Shown here in pieces: positions 33,014 to 43,008 of a DNA stretch of 64,000 bases (positions within the stretch are counted from its first letter, which is position 1; each line of letters starts with the position of its first letter). This stretch comes from Nitrospirota bacterium. Its GTDB lineage: Bacteria > Nitrospirota > Nitrospiria > JACQBZ01. The DNA lies in contig JACQCA010000019.1 in assembly GCA_016201865.1 (NCBI GenBank), positions 1-64,000 of the forward strand, given 5' to 3'. A model generated the notes under the pieces. It ran no database searches. It had not been told where the DNA came from and saw nothing but the letters and a program-made list of their open reading frames with translations. The position numbers were made by a program, and so were the translations under genes.

Positions 33014-33097
33014 GTGAGTTATCTTCCACTCTGGTTGATGCTGATCGTGGCGGTCGTCGTTGTTGTGATGGCGGGCGTGGTCAGCGGTAAGCAATAG
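33014..33097 (+). CDS. 27-residue single-pass membrane small protein
   Basis: Too short for the ORF track. GTG start with AATAAGGAGG 7-8 bp upstream. The product, SYLPLWLMLIVAVVVVVMAG with a VVSGKQ tail after the initiator, is one transmembrane helix with a short polar end. A promoter-like sequence precedes it. Coding is supported by the strong ribosome-binding site and the clean helix, but there is no homology evidence. It stands between the YkgJ-DUF2156 gene and the PAS-GGDEF-EAL gene. Confidence 0.55.
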   Translation: MSYLPLWLMLIVAVVVVVMAGVVSGKQ

Positions 33098-33174
33098 ATC
33101 CTGCCGCATCTTTTTCCCGGATGCCTTCATTGATCCCCTTTGACCACGATCAGTTTCCCCGACAAGGAACACGG

Positions 33175-33203
33175 TTGACAAGCAATGCATCGGGAGATAT
33201 ACT
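33175..33203 (+). promoter_or_regulatory. sigma-70 promoter of the GGDEF-EAL gene
   Basis: TTGACA (33175-33180), 17-bp spacer, TATACT (33198-33203). The 5' leader to the ATG is about 135 nt. I see no c-di-GMP riboswitch consensus in it. Confidence 0.7.
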
Positions 33204-33345
33204 GACCTCCGGTTTCGAGGGCGGCAGGTCACCTCTGCTGTTGCCGGAATCAGCCCCGGCCAATGCGCCTTAGACCGTTCATGCGCGAATCCTCGCCCTC
33301 TGAAGCGACTCGATCACCGATTCCAAACTCAGAAGCGTAAACCCA

Positions 33346-36213
33346 ATGCCCAAGAAGCCGAAAAAGCGGATCGCTGCAAACCCAACCCGGCGAAAGCGGA
33401 CGGCCGCGGCAGGGACGAGCCCGGACGAAAGGTTTCGCATTCTCGTCGAGAATTTGCCGGATGTGATTATGACGGTGGATCGTGAAAGCAGGATTTTGTT
33501 TATCAATTACACCTTGCCCCAGTATACCGTCGAAGACGTTATGGGGAAGAAGGCCGTCGGCTTCTTGTCGGCCGAGGACGGCCAGAGATACGTGAAGGCC
33601 CTCCGGGAGGTGTTCGATTCCGCGGAATCGAGAGAGCTTGAAATCAGCGCGTCCGGGCCGACCTCTTGGTTGACCCGCCTGATTCCGATCAAGAGAAACG
33701 GCCGGGTCGCATCCGCGATGGTGATCGCCACCAATATCACCGAGCGAAAGCGGATGGAGGAGGCGCTGCGTCAAAGCGAAGAAGAGTATCGGAGGATCGT
33801 GACAAACATCCATGAAGTCGTTTACATGATTGAGATGGGCGACGATCCGTTTTCAGGGAGGGTGCAGTTCGTGGGCAGTCGGACCGAGGATATTATCGGT
33901 TACCGGGCGGATGAATTTATCGAAGATCCCGGGCTGTGGTATCGAATCATTCACCCGGAGGATAAACCGGCCATGATCGAATCCACTCAAAAGATCATTG
34001 CAAGTCAACGGGCCGGCATCCGGGAGTACCGCCTACGGCACAAGGAGACGGGCGAGTACCGGTGGTTGGAGGACAGGGCCGTGCCGCAGGTCGGCGAGTC
34101 CGGAAAGGTCGCCGGAATTTTCGGCGTGGCCCGCGACATCACCGAGCGCCGGCAGGCGGAGATGGAACTTGAAAAATCGGTATCGCTGCTCCGCGCAACG
34201 CTCGAATCAACGGCCGACGGGATCCTCGTGGTGGACCGAGAAGGCAAGATCGTCAGCTTTAATCAAAAATTTACGGATCTGTGGCGAATTCCGCAGTCGA
34301 TCGTCTCGACGCGGGATGACAGCCAAGCGTTGGCGTTCGTTCTGGATCAGTTAAAAGATCCCGAACTCTTTCTTAAAAAGGTGCGGGAGTTGTACAATCA
34401 ACCGGATGCGGAGAACTTCGATCTGCTCGAATTTAAGGATGGGAGGATCTTTGAGCGATATTCGCGGCCTCAGCGGATAGGAGATAAAAGCGCCGGACGG
34501 GTCTGGAGTTTCCGCGACATCACCGAGCGCAAGCGGGCCGAGGAGGAGCTCCGTAAAAGCGAAGTCAAAAATCGCGCCCTGTTGAACGCGATGCCGGACA
34601 TGATGTTTCGGATCAGCCGGGAGGGCATCTGCCTGGATTTCATTGCCTCCAAGGACGTAGAGTCGTTGCTGCCGCCGACTGAATTTTCAGGCAAGAATAT
34701 CAAAGAGACCCTGCCGGCCGATCTGGCCCGGCAATCGTTATATTATGTGCAGCAGGCGCTTCAAACCGGCGAGAAGCAGATCTTTGAGCATCAACTTCTC
34801 ATCAACGGCAGTCGGCGCGATTATGAATCCCGGATCGTGGTCAGCGGAGAAGATGAGGTCCTGGCCATCGTTCGCGACATCACCGAGCGCAAGGCCCAGG
34901 CGGCCGCGCTCGAATATCAAGCTCTTCATGACGTCTTGACCGATCTGCCCAACCGCACACTGGTTCAGGACCGACTCAAGCAGGCGATTCATGCCGCCGA
35001 CCGGGAAAACCGGCCGTTGGCCTTGTTGATCATGGACCTGGACCGGTTCAAGGACGTCAACGACGCCCTCGGACATCATCACGGCGACCTCTTGTTGAAA
35101 CAGGTCGGGCCGCGCGTATTGAGCGTGCTGAGGGAATCCGACACGGTCGCCCGCCTGGGCGGCGACGAGTTCGCCGTGTTGCTGCCGGCGACGGATATCA
35201 ACGGCGCCGCCGTAGCGGCCCGGAAAATCCTGGAGGCGCTGGACCGACCGTTCGTGGTGGAGGGCTTTTTTCTTGAAATCGGGGCGAGCATCGGCATCGC
35301 GCTGTTTCCCGAGCACGGGGAAGACGCCGATATACTGATGCGCCGCGCGGACGTGGCGATGTACCAGGCCAAACAATCCGGCAGCGGATTTGCCGTCTAC
35401 ATCTCGGAGCATGATCGCCACAGTCCGCGCCGCCTGGCCTTGATGGGAGAACTGCGGCATGCCGTCGAGCGTCGAGAATTGGTCCTTTACTACCAGCCGA
35501 AGATCAATCTGAAAACCGGCCGCACGACCGGCGTCGAGGCGTTGGTGCGATGGCAGCATCCCCAGCACGGGCTGATCCTTCCGGATCAATTTATTGCGCT
35601 GGCGGAGCATACCGGGGTGATCAAACCGCTGACGCTGTGGGTGCTGAGCGATGCGGCCCGCCAATGCCGCGACTGGCAGCAGGCCGGGATGGAGTTCACG
35701 GTCGCGGTGAATCTCTCGGCGAGGAACCTCCAGGATCTGCAGTTGCCGGATCAGATCGCCGAAATGCTTCAAACGAGCGGCATCCGGCCGGACTTTTTGG
35801 AGTTGGAGATCACGGAAAGCGCGATCATGGCCGATCCGGCGCGCGTGTTGGAAATCATCTCGCGCCTGAAGGCGATGGGCATCCGATTCTCGATTGATGA
35901 CTTCGGGGCCGGTTATTCTTCCCTGAGCTATCTGAGGAAACTGCCGGTGGCCGCGGTCAAGGTCGACAAGTCGTTTGTGATCGGCATGACCGCGAACGAG
36001 GACGATGCGATTATCGTGCGCTCGACCATTGATCTGGCGCATAATCTGGGGCTGAAGGTCGTGGCGGAGGGCGTGGAGAGTCAAGAAATCTTGGACCGGC
36101 TGGTGGCGATGGGTTGCGACGCGGCCCAGGGATATTATATCAGCCATCCGGTTCCGGCCGAGGGGTTCACCCGGTGGTTGGGCGAGTCGCCTTGGGGCGC
36201 GGCGCGGGCCTGA
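33346..36213 (+). CDS. PAS-rich diguanylate cyclase/phosphodiesterase (GGDEF-EAL)
   Basis: A 955-residue cytosolic sensor. Four PAS/PAC units come in order, each ending with a DITERxxAE-type linker (about residues 25-140, 145-270, 275-400, 405-525). The GGDEF domain has [12 protein letters not shown] and an RESD I-site five residues upstream, so it may be product-inhibited. The EAL domain has [50 protein letters not shown] and EGVES, i.e. all key metal and catalytic residues. Both activities therefore look possible. The basic N-terminal tail ([17 protein letters not shown]) has no transmembrane segment. The stop is 1 bp before the ABC exporter ATG. Confidence 0.95.
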   Translation: MPKKPKKRIAANPTRRKRTAAAGTSPDERFRILVENLPDVIMTVDRESRILFINYTLPQYTVEDVMGKKAVGFLSAEDGQRYVKALREVFDSAESRELEISASGPTSWLTRLIPIKRNGRVASAMVIATNITERKRMEEALRQSEEEYRRIVTNIHEVVYMIEMGDDPFSGRVQFVGSRTEDIIGYRADEFIEDPGLWYRIIHPEDKPAMIESTQKIIASQRAGIREYRLRHKETGEYRWLEDRAVPQVGESGKVAGIFGVARDITERRQAEMELEKSVSLLRATLESTADGILVVDREGKIVSFNQKFTDLWRIPQSIVSTRDDSQALAFVLDQLKDPELFLKKVRELYNQPDAENFDLLEFKDGRIFERYSRPQRIGDKSAGRVWSFRDITERKRAEEELRKSEVKNRALLNAMPDMMFRISREGICLDFIASKDVESLLPPTEFSGKNIKETLPADLARQSLYYVQQALQTGEKQIFEHQLLINGSRRDYESRIVVSGEDEVLAIVRDITERKAQAAALEYQALHDVLTDLPNRTLVQDRLKQAIHAADRENRPLALLIMDLDRFKDVNDALGHHHGDLLLKQVGPRVLSVLRESDTVARLGGDEFAVLLPATDINGAAVAARKILEALDRPFVVEGFFLEIGASIGIALFPEHGEDADILMRRADVAMYQAKQSGSGFAVYISEHDRHSPRRLALMGELRHAVERRELVLYYQPKINLKTGRTTGVEALVRWQHPQHGLILPDQFIALAEHTGVIKPLTLWVLSDAARQCRDWQQAGMEFTVAVNLSARNLQDLQLPDQIAEMLQTSGIRPDFLELEITESAIMADPARVLEIISRLKAMGIRFSIDDFGAGYSSLSYLRKLPVAAVKVDKSFVIGMTANEDDAIIVRSTIDLAHNLGLKVVAEGVESQEILDRLVAMGCDAAQGYYISHPVPAEGFTRWLGESPWGAARA

Positions 36214-36214
36214 C

Positions 36215-37945
36215 ATGAAGAACCTTCTGCGGCTGTTTGTTTATATTAAACCCTATGTCAGGCGGATGGCCCTGGCCGCCGTGCTGCTTGCGGCCGTGGC
36301 CGCGACCAATCTGGGCCTGCTCTGGATCGTCCGGGATGTGGTCAATTCATTTCTCCACAAGCCTGACGCCGCGGCGCTCAACGCGGCCGTGCTGAGCCTC
36401 ATGGGTCTTTTCGTCGTCCAGGGCCTGCTGACGATGGGCCACAGCTATCTCGTGGCCTTCATCGGCCAGCGGGTCGTGGCCGATTTTCGCATCCGCCTCT
36501 TCAAACACCTCCAAACACTTTCCGTGAGTTTCTTCGCCAAGCGGCGGACGGGCGAACTGATGTCCCGATTGACCAGTGACGTGATGGTGATCCAGAACAT
36601 TGCGACCAATGTTCCGATCGATATGGCCAAGCAGATCGTCACGCTCATCGGCGGCGTCTCGATCCTGTTTTATCTGAACTGGCGGCTCTGTCTGTTGATC
36701 CTCTCGGTCATTCCGTTGATCGTCTTCATCGGGACCTTCTTCGGCCGGAAGCTCAAGCGGCTTTCGACCCAGATCCAGGACCGGACGGCCGATACCTCGA
36801 CGGTGGTCGAGGAAGTCGTCTCCGGCATACGGATCGTGAAGTCGTTCGTGGCCGAATCGCATGAGGAAGAACGGTACGGCCGACATCTTGAGCGGACGGT
36901 TTCGACGGGACTGACGCGCGCGCGGATCCTGGCCGTTTTCATTCCGCTGATCACGATCGTGACCTTTGGAGCCGCCGCCGCGATCCTGTGGTACGGCGGT
37001 CGTCAGGTGATGGCCGGAACGATCACGCCGGGGGATTTGATCGCCTTCATTCTGTATGCCGGCATACTGATCGGGCCGTTCGGGAGCTTCGCCCATCTCA
37101 TCTCTCAGATCAAAGAGGCGCAGGGAGCGACGCAGCGCGTTTTCGAGATCCTGGACACAAAACCGGAAGTGGCCGATCTTCCGGGCGCGGATGAGATGCC
37201 GCGGATAGACGGCCGCGTGGCCTTCCATCAGGCGAGTTTTCAGTACACGCCCGAGATTCCGGTGCTCAAAGAGATCTCGTTCGAGGTCCAGCCGGGCGAG
37301 ATGGTCGCCTTGGTCGGTCCAAGCGGCGCCGGAAAGAGCACGCTGATCCAGCTTCTCCATCGCTTCTACGATCCGACGGCCGGGACGATCGAGATCGACG
37401 GCGTGGATATCAAGACGGTCCAACGGGCCGGCCTGTACCGGCAGATCGGGCTGGTGCCGCAGGAGACGATCCTCTTCGGCGGGTCGATCCGGGAGAATAT
37501 TCGGTACGGGAAATTAATCGCCACCGACGCTGAGATCATCGAGGCCGCGAAATCGGCCAATGCGCACGATTTCATCACGGCTTTTCCAAAGGGATATGAC
37601 ACGATCGTGGGCGAGAAGGGGATCAACCTGTCGGGCGGGCAGCGTCAGCGCATCGCGATCGCGCGCGCGATCCTAAAAAATCCGCGCCTCTTGATTTTAG
37701 ACGAGGCCACCTCGTCGCTCGATAACGAATCCGAGGCGGCGATTCAGGAGGCGCTCGACCGGCTCATGAAAGGCCGCACGACCTTCGTGATCGCCCATCG
37801 TCTCACCACCATCCAAAAGGCCGACCGGATTTTTGTGATGGACAAGGGCCGGATCGTGGAAGAAGGGACGCACTCCGAGCTTTTGGAGCGCCGCGGGCTC
37901 TACCATCATCTGTATACACTGAAGCTGGCGGGGATTGAGGAATAA
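36215..37945 (+). CDS. msbA: MsbA-like ABC exporter (fused TMD-NBD)
   Basis: A 576-residue half-transporter. Six transmembrane helices occupy residues 15-300. The nucleotide-binding domain has Walker A VGPSGAGKST, Q-loop GLVPQETILF, signature NLSGGQRQR, Walker B LLILDEATSSLDNES and the switch His in VIAHRL. Length and sequence style (FFAKRRTGELMSRLTSDV) fit the lipid A/lipid flippase MsbA group, though drug exporters look similar. The ATG is 1 bp after the c-di-GMP enzyme's TGA, so they are co-transcribed. Coupling of lipid or polysaccharide export to c-di-GMP is possible but inferred. Confidence 0.88.
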   Translation: MKNLLRLFVYIKPYVRRMALAAVLLAAVAATNLGLLWIVRDVVNSFLHKPDAAALNAAVLSLMGLFVVQGLLTMGHSYLVAFIGQRVVADFRIRLFKHLQTLSVSFFAKRRTGELMSRLTSDVMVIQNIATNVPIDMAKQIVTLIGGVSILFYLNWRLCLLILSVIPLIVFIGTFFGRKLKRLSTQIQDRTADTSTVVEEVVSGIRIVKSFVAESHEEERYGRHLERTVSTGLTRARILAVFIPLITIVTFGAAAAILWYGGRQVMAGTITPGDLIAFILYAGILIGPFGSFAHLISQIKEAQGATQRVFEILDTKPEVADLPGADEMPRIDGRVAFHQASFQYTPEIPVLKEISFEVQPGEMVALVGPSGAGKSTLIQLLHRFYDPTAGTIEIDGVDIKTVQRAGLYRQIGLVPQETILFGGSIRENIRYGKLIATDAEIIEAAKSANAHDFITAFPKGYDTIVGEKGINLSGGQRQRIAIARAILKNPRLLILDEATSSLDNESEAAIQEALDRLMKGRTTFVIAHRLTTIQKADRIFVMDKGRIVEEGTHSELLERRGLYHHLYTLKLAGIEE

Positions 37946-37979
37946 GAAGACCCGTCATTTTAAACGTGTCATTCCCCCC

Positions 37980-38007
37980 GTAGGGGCGCAGCATGCTGCG
38001 CCCCTAC
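37980..38007. repeat. 28-bp RAYT-type palindrome, upstream copy
   Basis: GTAGGGGCGCAGCA followed by its exact reverse complement. It lies directly upstream of the RAYT start, between it and the ABC exporter stop. Confidence 0.9.
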
Positions 38008-38012
38008 ATAGA

Positions 38013-38627
38013 ATGGATAACATGCCGGACCGAACAACCTATAATCGCGAAATCCACCACCGCAGATCGATTCGTCTGAAGGGATACGATTATTCTCTGG
38101 CCGGCGCCTATTTTGTGACGGTCTGCACATGGAACAAGGAATGTTTGTTTGGGGAAATTGTCGATGGTGAAATGCGGATGAATGAATATGGACGGGTGGT
38201 TCAGGATTGCTGGGATGCGATACCGCGTCATTTTCGGAACGTGTTGTTGGACGCATTTGTGGTGATGCCCAATCATGTGCATGGAATTTTGGTTTGCACG
38301 GGCACGGATGGTTCACACCCAGATCGTAGGGGCGCAGCATGCTGCGCCCGTACAATAAACAGGCGCGTTCCGGCCAACGTTATCCCGGGTTCATTGGGCG
38401 CGATTGTCCGTTCATTCAAATCCGCCGCGACCCGGCGGATCAATGTTTTGCGGTGCGCACCGGGCGTCCCGGTATGGCAACGCAATTATTACGAACAGGT
38501 CGTTCGTGACGATTCCGAAATGCACCGTGTCCGGGAATATTTCACCGGCAATCCGGCGGGGTGGTTGGAGGACGAAGAGAACCCGGTTCATTTCGTAGGG
38601 GCGACCGTCCGGTCGCCCCTACCATGA
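38013..38627 (+). CDS. REP-associated tyrosine transposase (RAYT, Y1 HUH family)
   Basis: About 204 residues (ATG at 38013; 38022 is an alternative). HUH nuclease features are visible: an N-terminal RLKGYDYSLAGAYFVTVCT, the His-rich MPNHVHGIL motif and a C-terminal WQRNYYEQVVRDDSEMHRVREYF with the catalytic Tyr. Single-copy RAYT proteins mobilise or maintain REP palindromes. A palindrome of its own family sits inside the frame just after HVHGIL and encodes DRRGAACCAR. Another supplies the last residues FVGATVRSPLP before the stop. The frame remains open, so the insertions are tolerated or ancestral. Confidence 0.9.
   Translation: MDNMPDRTTYNREIHHRRSIRLKGYDYSLAGAYFVTVCTWNKECLFGEIVDGEMRMNEYGRVVQDCWDAIPRHFRNVLLDAFVVMPNHVHGILVCTGTDGSHPDRRGAACCARTINRRVPANVIPGSLGAIVRSFKSAATRRINVLRCAPGVPVWQRNYYEQVVRDDSEMHRVREYFTGNPAGWLEDEENPVHFVGATVRSPLP
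38326..38353. repeat. RAYT-type palindrome inside the transposase gene
   Basis: Same sequence as the upstream copy with one arm mismatch (CCCGTAC instead of CCCCTAC). It lies in frame within the RAYT coding region, between the HUH motif and the conserved SLGAIVRSFKS segment. Confidence 0.9.
38595..38622. repeat. RAYT-type palindrome at the 3' end of the transposase gene
   Basis: GTAGGGGCGACCG-TC-CGGTCGCCCCTAC. The inner bases differ from the other copies but remain paired. It encodes the RAYT C-terminus, and the stop codon follows 2 bp later. Confidence 0.9.
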
Positions 38628-38768
38628 ATGAACGCCCCGTGCCTGCCCGGATCTGCGGGATCGAAAAGGAGCAATATATCCGATCTGCATCTATTATATA
38701 TAGGGGCCGGAGGGGCGGGGAAGGAACTCCGGGCAGGAGCCGACGGTGTTCTATAGAGGCCTCGCAAA

Positions 38769-39296
38769 ATGAAAACCATCGTTTACATCGGAACCAGTCT
38801 TGACGGCTTTATCGCCCGAAAAGATGGGGAGATCGATTGGCTGGTTAAGTTCGAGAAGCCGGTGAGAGGCGACTACGCCGAATTTATAAGCAAGATCGAC
38901 GCGGTCGTAATGGGACGGGGCACGTTTGAAAAAGTCCTCACGTTTCCTTCCTGGCCTTATGAAAAGAAAGTCTTCGTGCTGAGCACCACGATTAAACAGG
39001 TTCCGGCCAAGTTAAAAAGGAAAGTAACCGTTCTTTCAATGAAGCCCAGAGAGCTGCTGGATTATCTTTCCAACGAAGGCTTTTCGAATATCTATGTTGA
39101 CGGCGGAAAGGTGATACAGAGTTTTTTAAAAGAAGACTGCATCGATGAGATGATCATTACCAAGGCCCCTGTGCTGATCGGAAGCGGCATTCCATTGTTC
39201 GGTTATCTTGACCATGATCTTCCATTCAAACATATACGGACCAAAGTATATTCCAACGGACTTGTAAAGAGCCACTACAAAAGAAAACGAAAGTGA
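38769..39296 (+). CDS. dihydrofolate reductase/RibD C-terminal-like reductase
   Basis: A 175-residue protein of the RibD_C/DHFR-fold family. It has YIGTSLDGFIARKDGEIDWL at the start, VVMGRGTFEKVL, FVLSTT, NIYVDGGKVIQSFL and the PVLIGSGIPLFG loop. These bind NAD(P)H in homologues. The family is broadly YyaP/YwjB-like, with unknown substrates. The codon usage is more A/T-rich than that of the neighbours and the gene lies next to a RAYT element, so acquisition is plausible. A hairpin follows its stop. Confidence 0.88.
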   Translation: MKTIVYIGTSLDGFIARKDGEIDWLVKFEKPVRGDYAEFISKIDAVVMGRGTFEKVLTFPSWPYEKKVFVLSTTIKQVPAKLKRKVTVLSMKPRELLDYLSNEGFSNIYVDGGKVIQSFLKEDCIDEMIITKAPVLIGSGIPLFGYLDHDLPFKHIRTKVYSNGLVKSHYKRKRK

Positions 39297-39317
39297 ACCC
39301 AAGCGGCGGCTGACAGC

Positions 39318-39346
39318 GGGAGCAACGACGCTCACACATTGCTCCC
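39318..39346 (+). terminator. hairpin after the DHFR-like gene
   Basis: GGGAGCAA and TTGCTCCC (8-bp arms) flank a 13-nt loop, 22 bp after the stop. No U-tract; terminator role is positional inference. Confidence 0.4.
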
Positions 39347-39423
39347 CCGCGCCGGAGCCGATGCGCGTAAGCCGATACACGCGTTAGCAAGACACGACCC
39401 TGTATAATGCGATAGTTTGGAAT

Positions 39424-40344
39424 CTAAAAGCCCCCGATCTCGTACGCAACGCCCCATGAGTATACCTTCTTGTAATACTGCGCCAGGTCGCTGTTGTAAC
39501 CGCTCGATGTCCGTGCGATCAATGGGATCTCAAGAATTTTCATGCCGACCTCGATGCGAATGGTGTTGTACCGGAAAATATCGCGATAGCCGGTTTCATA
39601 GATCACGGCTGTCTTGAAATCGCTAAGAATTCCCCACTTGAACGGCTGTATGATTTTGAGTAATACACCGATGCCGTTGACCCGATCCCTGGGTTTTCCT
39701 TCCGGATCATTTTCCCAATCGTTATATTCTTCAATATTCCCTTGCAAGAATCCGTGGGGCAGAAAATATTTAAGGATGAGGTAGCCGTTAAGATTGCCGT
39801 TCGTCTCGTTTATTTTAAGCGATGGGCTCTTCAGGTTTACTTTGATGAAGTCCCATCCTCTGCTGATTTGGTCTTTTGCAAAAGCCCCTCGTTCGGCATT
39901 CAATCTGGCCTGGTCGTACTCCGTCGGGGAGGTGATATCTTGGCCGTTTGATTCGTGTGCGTAACCCAGTTCGATGTAACCGTCGGTTGGAGATTTATAT
40001 CGAACGAATAATTCAGGATTGTATCGCTTTCCGACAACGGGCGATGAATGCCTGGTTCCAATGTATTGACCGAATCGTCCCGTAAGGCCCAGATACAGAT
40101 CCAGACGTTCAAAAACCTTACGCACATAGTCGGGAGCTAATGACGCTTTCACCGATAATTTGACATCTAAAAAAGGAACATCGTCGCTATCAAATGTATA
40201 GCCTATTGTGTTGGGCTCATAAGAGTCCAGATAACTGATTTTGGGTGGTCCATTATTATTGGAATCCGCCCATGCTTGTGAGGCAACGATAAGAATCGCC
40301 AGACCTGCCGTCGAAATAAGATTCCATATCCTATGGGCCGTCAC
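39424..40344 (-). CDS. pldA: outer-membrane phospholipase A (OMPLA/PldA family)
   Basis: A 306-residue protein (GTG start) with signal peptide (ISTAGLAILIVASQAWAD). OMPLA features are YNPELFVRYK, the catalytic block ELGYAHESNGQ with His and Ser in the expected H-x-S-N-G arrangement, then ISRGWDFIKVNL. In E. coli the third catalytic residue is Asn in a SRSWN context; here the equivalent position appears to be Asp. Alternating aromatic strands and a terminal GGF fit a 12-strand barrel. It would hydrolyse phospholipids misplaced in the outer leaflet. It is followed on the same strand by two patatin-like genes upstream in coordinate order. Confidence 0.83.
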   Translation of the reverse strand: MTAHRIWNLISTAGLAILIVASQAWADSNNNGPPKISYLDSYEPNTIGYTFDSDDVPFLDVKLSVKASLAPDYVRKVFERLDLYLGLTGRFGQYIGTRHSSPVVGKRYNPELFVRYKSPTDGYIELGYAHESNGQDITSPTEYDQARLNAERGAFAKDQISRGWDFIKVNLKSPSLKINETNGNLNGYLILKYFLPHGFLQGNIEEYNDWENDPEGKPRDRVNGIGVLLKIIQPFKWGILSDFKTAVIYETGYRDIFRYNTIRIEVGMKILEIPLIARTSSGYNSDLAQYYKKVYSWGVAYEIGGF

Positions 40345-40445
40345 TCAGCCACCCCGCCCCGCAGCCAACCGACACGTGCAAGCCAATGCACACCGAGGGT
40401 CAGGATTCGCAATCAAGCACCCCGCGCGGTTGCTTTCTCACAACA

Positions 40446-42962
40446 TTATCCGGGCACAGGTTTTATCCACCGGAAGAGGAGCCTGGTGAAAACTTTTTCT
40501 GCGACATCCATGTCCTGTTCTTTAAGGATATTCTCGTCCTCCGCGAACACCTCCTTGCCGATGTGATAGCCAAGGGCACGATAGGACTCAAACTGCGCTT
40601 CATCGAAGAACTGGTCTAACGTCGTCTGGTGGGGGAAAGTCTCGTCTACTTGTCGATAAGCAAGCAGGTCAGCCGGGCTGTCTTCGCAGAGCGTGGGTTT
40701 CAGATAGACGAGGATGCCTTCTTCTCCTTCCGGATATTCAATCTTGCCCACCGCGCAATGTTGGCGACTCAGCCCGGTTCGAGAGTCCGGCATCAAGACG
40801 AGTGGATTCAGGTGAACCTGCACTCCGAAATCAATGCGGATCTTGCGAAGCGCGTTGGCCAGGTCGGCGAAGGCCGATCCCTCATCGGCGCCCGCATCCG
40901 ACACAAGGATGTACTTGCAGCGCCGCTGGACGAGCGCATAGAGTCCCAGGTTTTCAAAGTGGCCTCCATCCGAGAGATTGACATAGGGGGAGTTTAAAGA
41001 GTCAAGGCTGAGAAGTTCGAAGAACAACGTGCCCAATATCCCCCCTTTCCACCATTCGGTGGCACGGGGGTTTTGCCTCCATGAACCGAGTCGAATATTC
41101 AGTAGCGTCATTAAAATGGCCATGGGCCGACTGGTGTACATCCCCATCTGGGAGCCGACCGCGGCTCCCGAGATGGCCATGGCCGTGGCGAGGTCCATTC
41201 GACCGGATTCGTACATTGTGCTGGCCCGCCAGCCGGTTGACTTTGAACCGCAGTAGAACGGGCTGAACTGAAAAAGGTCCGCATTCCGACCACGAGAGTC
41301 AATGTTCCCATCTCCGCATAGATTGATCGTGGCATTAATTAGATGATACGGGGGGCGAAAGTCTTCCGAGGGAGAAGCCTCTTGGCACAATGAGTGAAGT
41401 CTGAGATCATGGTTGGGGACGAAGGATTCAGGGTTTGTGCTTTTGGGCCTGACGACGTACGCTTCGGTCAGTCGGTCTCGATAAAGGAAATGGAGAGAGG
41501 CCCTGTCCGGATCAAGGAACAAAACGGCGAGGATAAGAATCCCAGCGGATGTCCAGAAGAGAGGAATTGGATGGTCACGATATAGCGAGATGAGTGACAG
41601 GCTGATGGAAATAAGAAAAACGATCACCCCGCCTTTGACCAAAGGTGTTTTAAGTTTTTTGATCCATTTATTTTGCCAAGCGCGATTGGCCATCAGCGTT
41701 GCTAAAAGGGATAGAAACGAGACGGTCCACTTTCCGATCTCTCCCCAACCTTCGGACGCTTTTTCGGCAACCCATCTCCAAAGAGAAGACCACGCCAAGA
41801 CAGAGGTCGGGAGAATGGCGAGCAGGATGGTCACGAACAGAAAGAGCAGCGTGCGCGACTGAATCTTGGCTAAAAGCTCCCGTCTCTCCGGCCGACTCTG
41901 CTCCTTCATTTTTACAAGAAAAACCGCGACCGAAAGGATAAAGAGGACAATCAGCGCCAGGACCCAGGCGACCAACAACCGAATCAAGCCGGACGGCACC
42001 CAGGCCAGAAAGCCAAGGCATCGCCGGAATGAATCGGTGCCGGCCGTGAGACAGTTTGATGGAGTCCAATACCAAATCGCCGGTGTGAGCCAAAAGACAC
42101 CTTGAGGCTGGGTCCAAAAGGTAAATAACATCGTACCAAGAAGCGTGAGGAGGAGGATCGGTAATGTTTTCGGATGGTGCAACACGGAGGAACTTTTTTT
42201 ATCCGGCCGATTCCACTTGCCCGTGACAGCGAGAAGAACAACCAAGAAGATAGCAGGGAAGCTTAATATGACCCACAAGCGATCAACGATCAGGGACAAG
42301 GCATCGATGGAGCCGGCGATGACGATGAACAGGGCAAGAGGAACAGGAAGCAGAACAAGCAACCCAGTCACATACGTCGAAATGAGACGCCATGTATCCA
42401 GTCGAAACAGCCCATGTCGGGGCGCAAGATAGTTGCCGTGATTGCGCAGATGCCTGACCTCCGGCCGTTCCTTGCCATCGAGTGGAAGGGCGAATGGGAA
42501 TTGATCCCCTTCCATTTTTACCGGTTTCTCTCCCTCAAGAGGCCGGTGTAGATGAGACGTAAGGCAGGAACCGATATAACCTCCGCCTGAGACGGTGGAC
42601 AGATAATCGCAGTGCTTAAGGAATCTGAGGCGGGCCAAGGCCTGAAGGAGGCCAAGGTTAAAAGTGGCGGAACGGATGCCGCCACCGGAGAAGGCTATCC
42701 CCACAAGATTGATTTTGGTGGTGGGGTCGTTGCCGGAGTCGGGATCGCGAAGGTTCCGGCGGTGGGGTGTGCGATTTTTCAGATATCGCTCCCATTCTTC
42801 TTTCCAGAGGTTCTGAAATTTGTTTCCGGCAATGTAGGATGTCATTCCAGGCTTGGGTCCGCCTCGCATCCGTTGAAGTGCTGACCGGGCCAGTTCACCA
42901 ATGCCTAGGCCGCTCTTTTTGGTAAATTCGACAATGTCGTTGATCTTCATGGGTTCCTTCAC
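40446..42962 (-). CDS. polytopic patatin-like phospholipase
   Basis: An 838-residue protein. The patatin oxyanion loop AFSGGGIRSATFNLGLLQ is at about residues 90-107, the nucleophile Ser in LSTVSGGGYIGS at about 140, and the catalytic Asp in SDGGHFENLG late in the protein. Between the two halves are about eight to nine hydrophobic transmembrane segments (about 200-460), so the hydrolase domain is split by, or folded around, a membrane domain. This fits large membrane-bound patatins of unknown role. It has no signal peptide. It is located between pldA and a lipoprotein patatin on the same strand, suggesting a lipid-turnover group. Confidence 0.83.
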   Translation of the reverse strand: MKEPMKINDIVEFTKKSGLGIGELARSALQRMRGGPKPGMTSYIAGNKFQNLWKEEWERYLKNRTPHRRNLRDPDSGNDPTTKINLVGIAFSGGGIRSATFNLGLLQALARLRFLKHCDYLSTVSGGGYIGSCLTSHLHRPLEGEKPVKMEGDQFPFALPLDGKERPEVRHLRNHGNYLAPRHGLFRLDTWRLISTYVTGLLVLLPVPLALFIVIAGSIDALSLIVDRLWVILSFPAIFLVVLLAVTGKWNRPDKKSSSVLHHPKTLPILLLTLLGTMLFTFWTQPQGVFWLTPAIWYWTPSNCLTAGTDSFRRCLGFLAWVPSGLIRLLVAWVLALIVLFILSVAVFLVKMKEQSRPERRELLAKIQSRTLLFLFVTILLAILPTSVLAWSSLWRWVAEKASEGWGEIGKWTVSFLSLLATLMANRAWQNKWIKKLKTPLVKGGVIVFLISISLSLISLYRDHPIPLFWTSAGILILAVLFLDPDRASLHFLYRDRLTEAYVVRPKSTNPESFVPNHDLRLHSLCQEASPSEDFRPPYHLINATINLCGDGNIDSRGRNADLFQFSPFYCGSKSTGWRASTMYESGRMDLATAMAISGAAVGSQMGMYTSRPMAILMTLLNIRLGSWRQNPRATEWWKGGILGTLFFELLSLDSLNSPYVNLSDGGHFENLGLYALVQRRCKYILVSDAGADEGSAFADLANALRKIRIDFGVQVHLNPLVLMPDSRTGLSRQHCAVGKIEYPEGEEGILVYLKPTLCEDSPADLLAYRQVDETFPHQTTLDQFFDEAQFESYRALGYHIGKEVFAEDENILKEQDMDVAEKVFTRLLFRWIKPVPG

Positions 42963-43008
42963 ACTTTACTGGCGGCCAGGGTGTGCATCAGTCAGTGAGC
43001 GGCAGAGA

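Noticed and set aside
33204-33345. Possible c-di-GMP riboswitch ahead of the GGDEF-EAL gene
   Set aside because: No recognisable class I or II core motif could be seen; the leader is simply about 135 nt long.
34738-36216. 492-residue antisense ORF opposite the GGDEF-EAL gene
   Set aside because: It is a shadow of a well-supported gene in G+C-rich DNA, with a low-complexity basic composition and no domain.
39297-39423. Inverted repeat and GCGTTAGC near the DHFR-like gene resembling an integron attC site
   Set aside because: The end boxes do not fit RYYYAAC/GTTRRRY on either strand, and no integrase or cassette array is present. Only a plain hairpin is supported.
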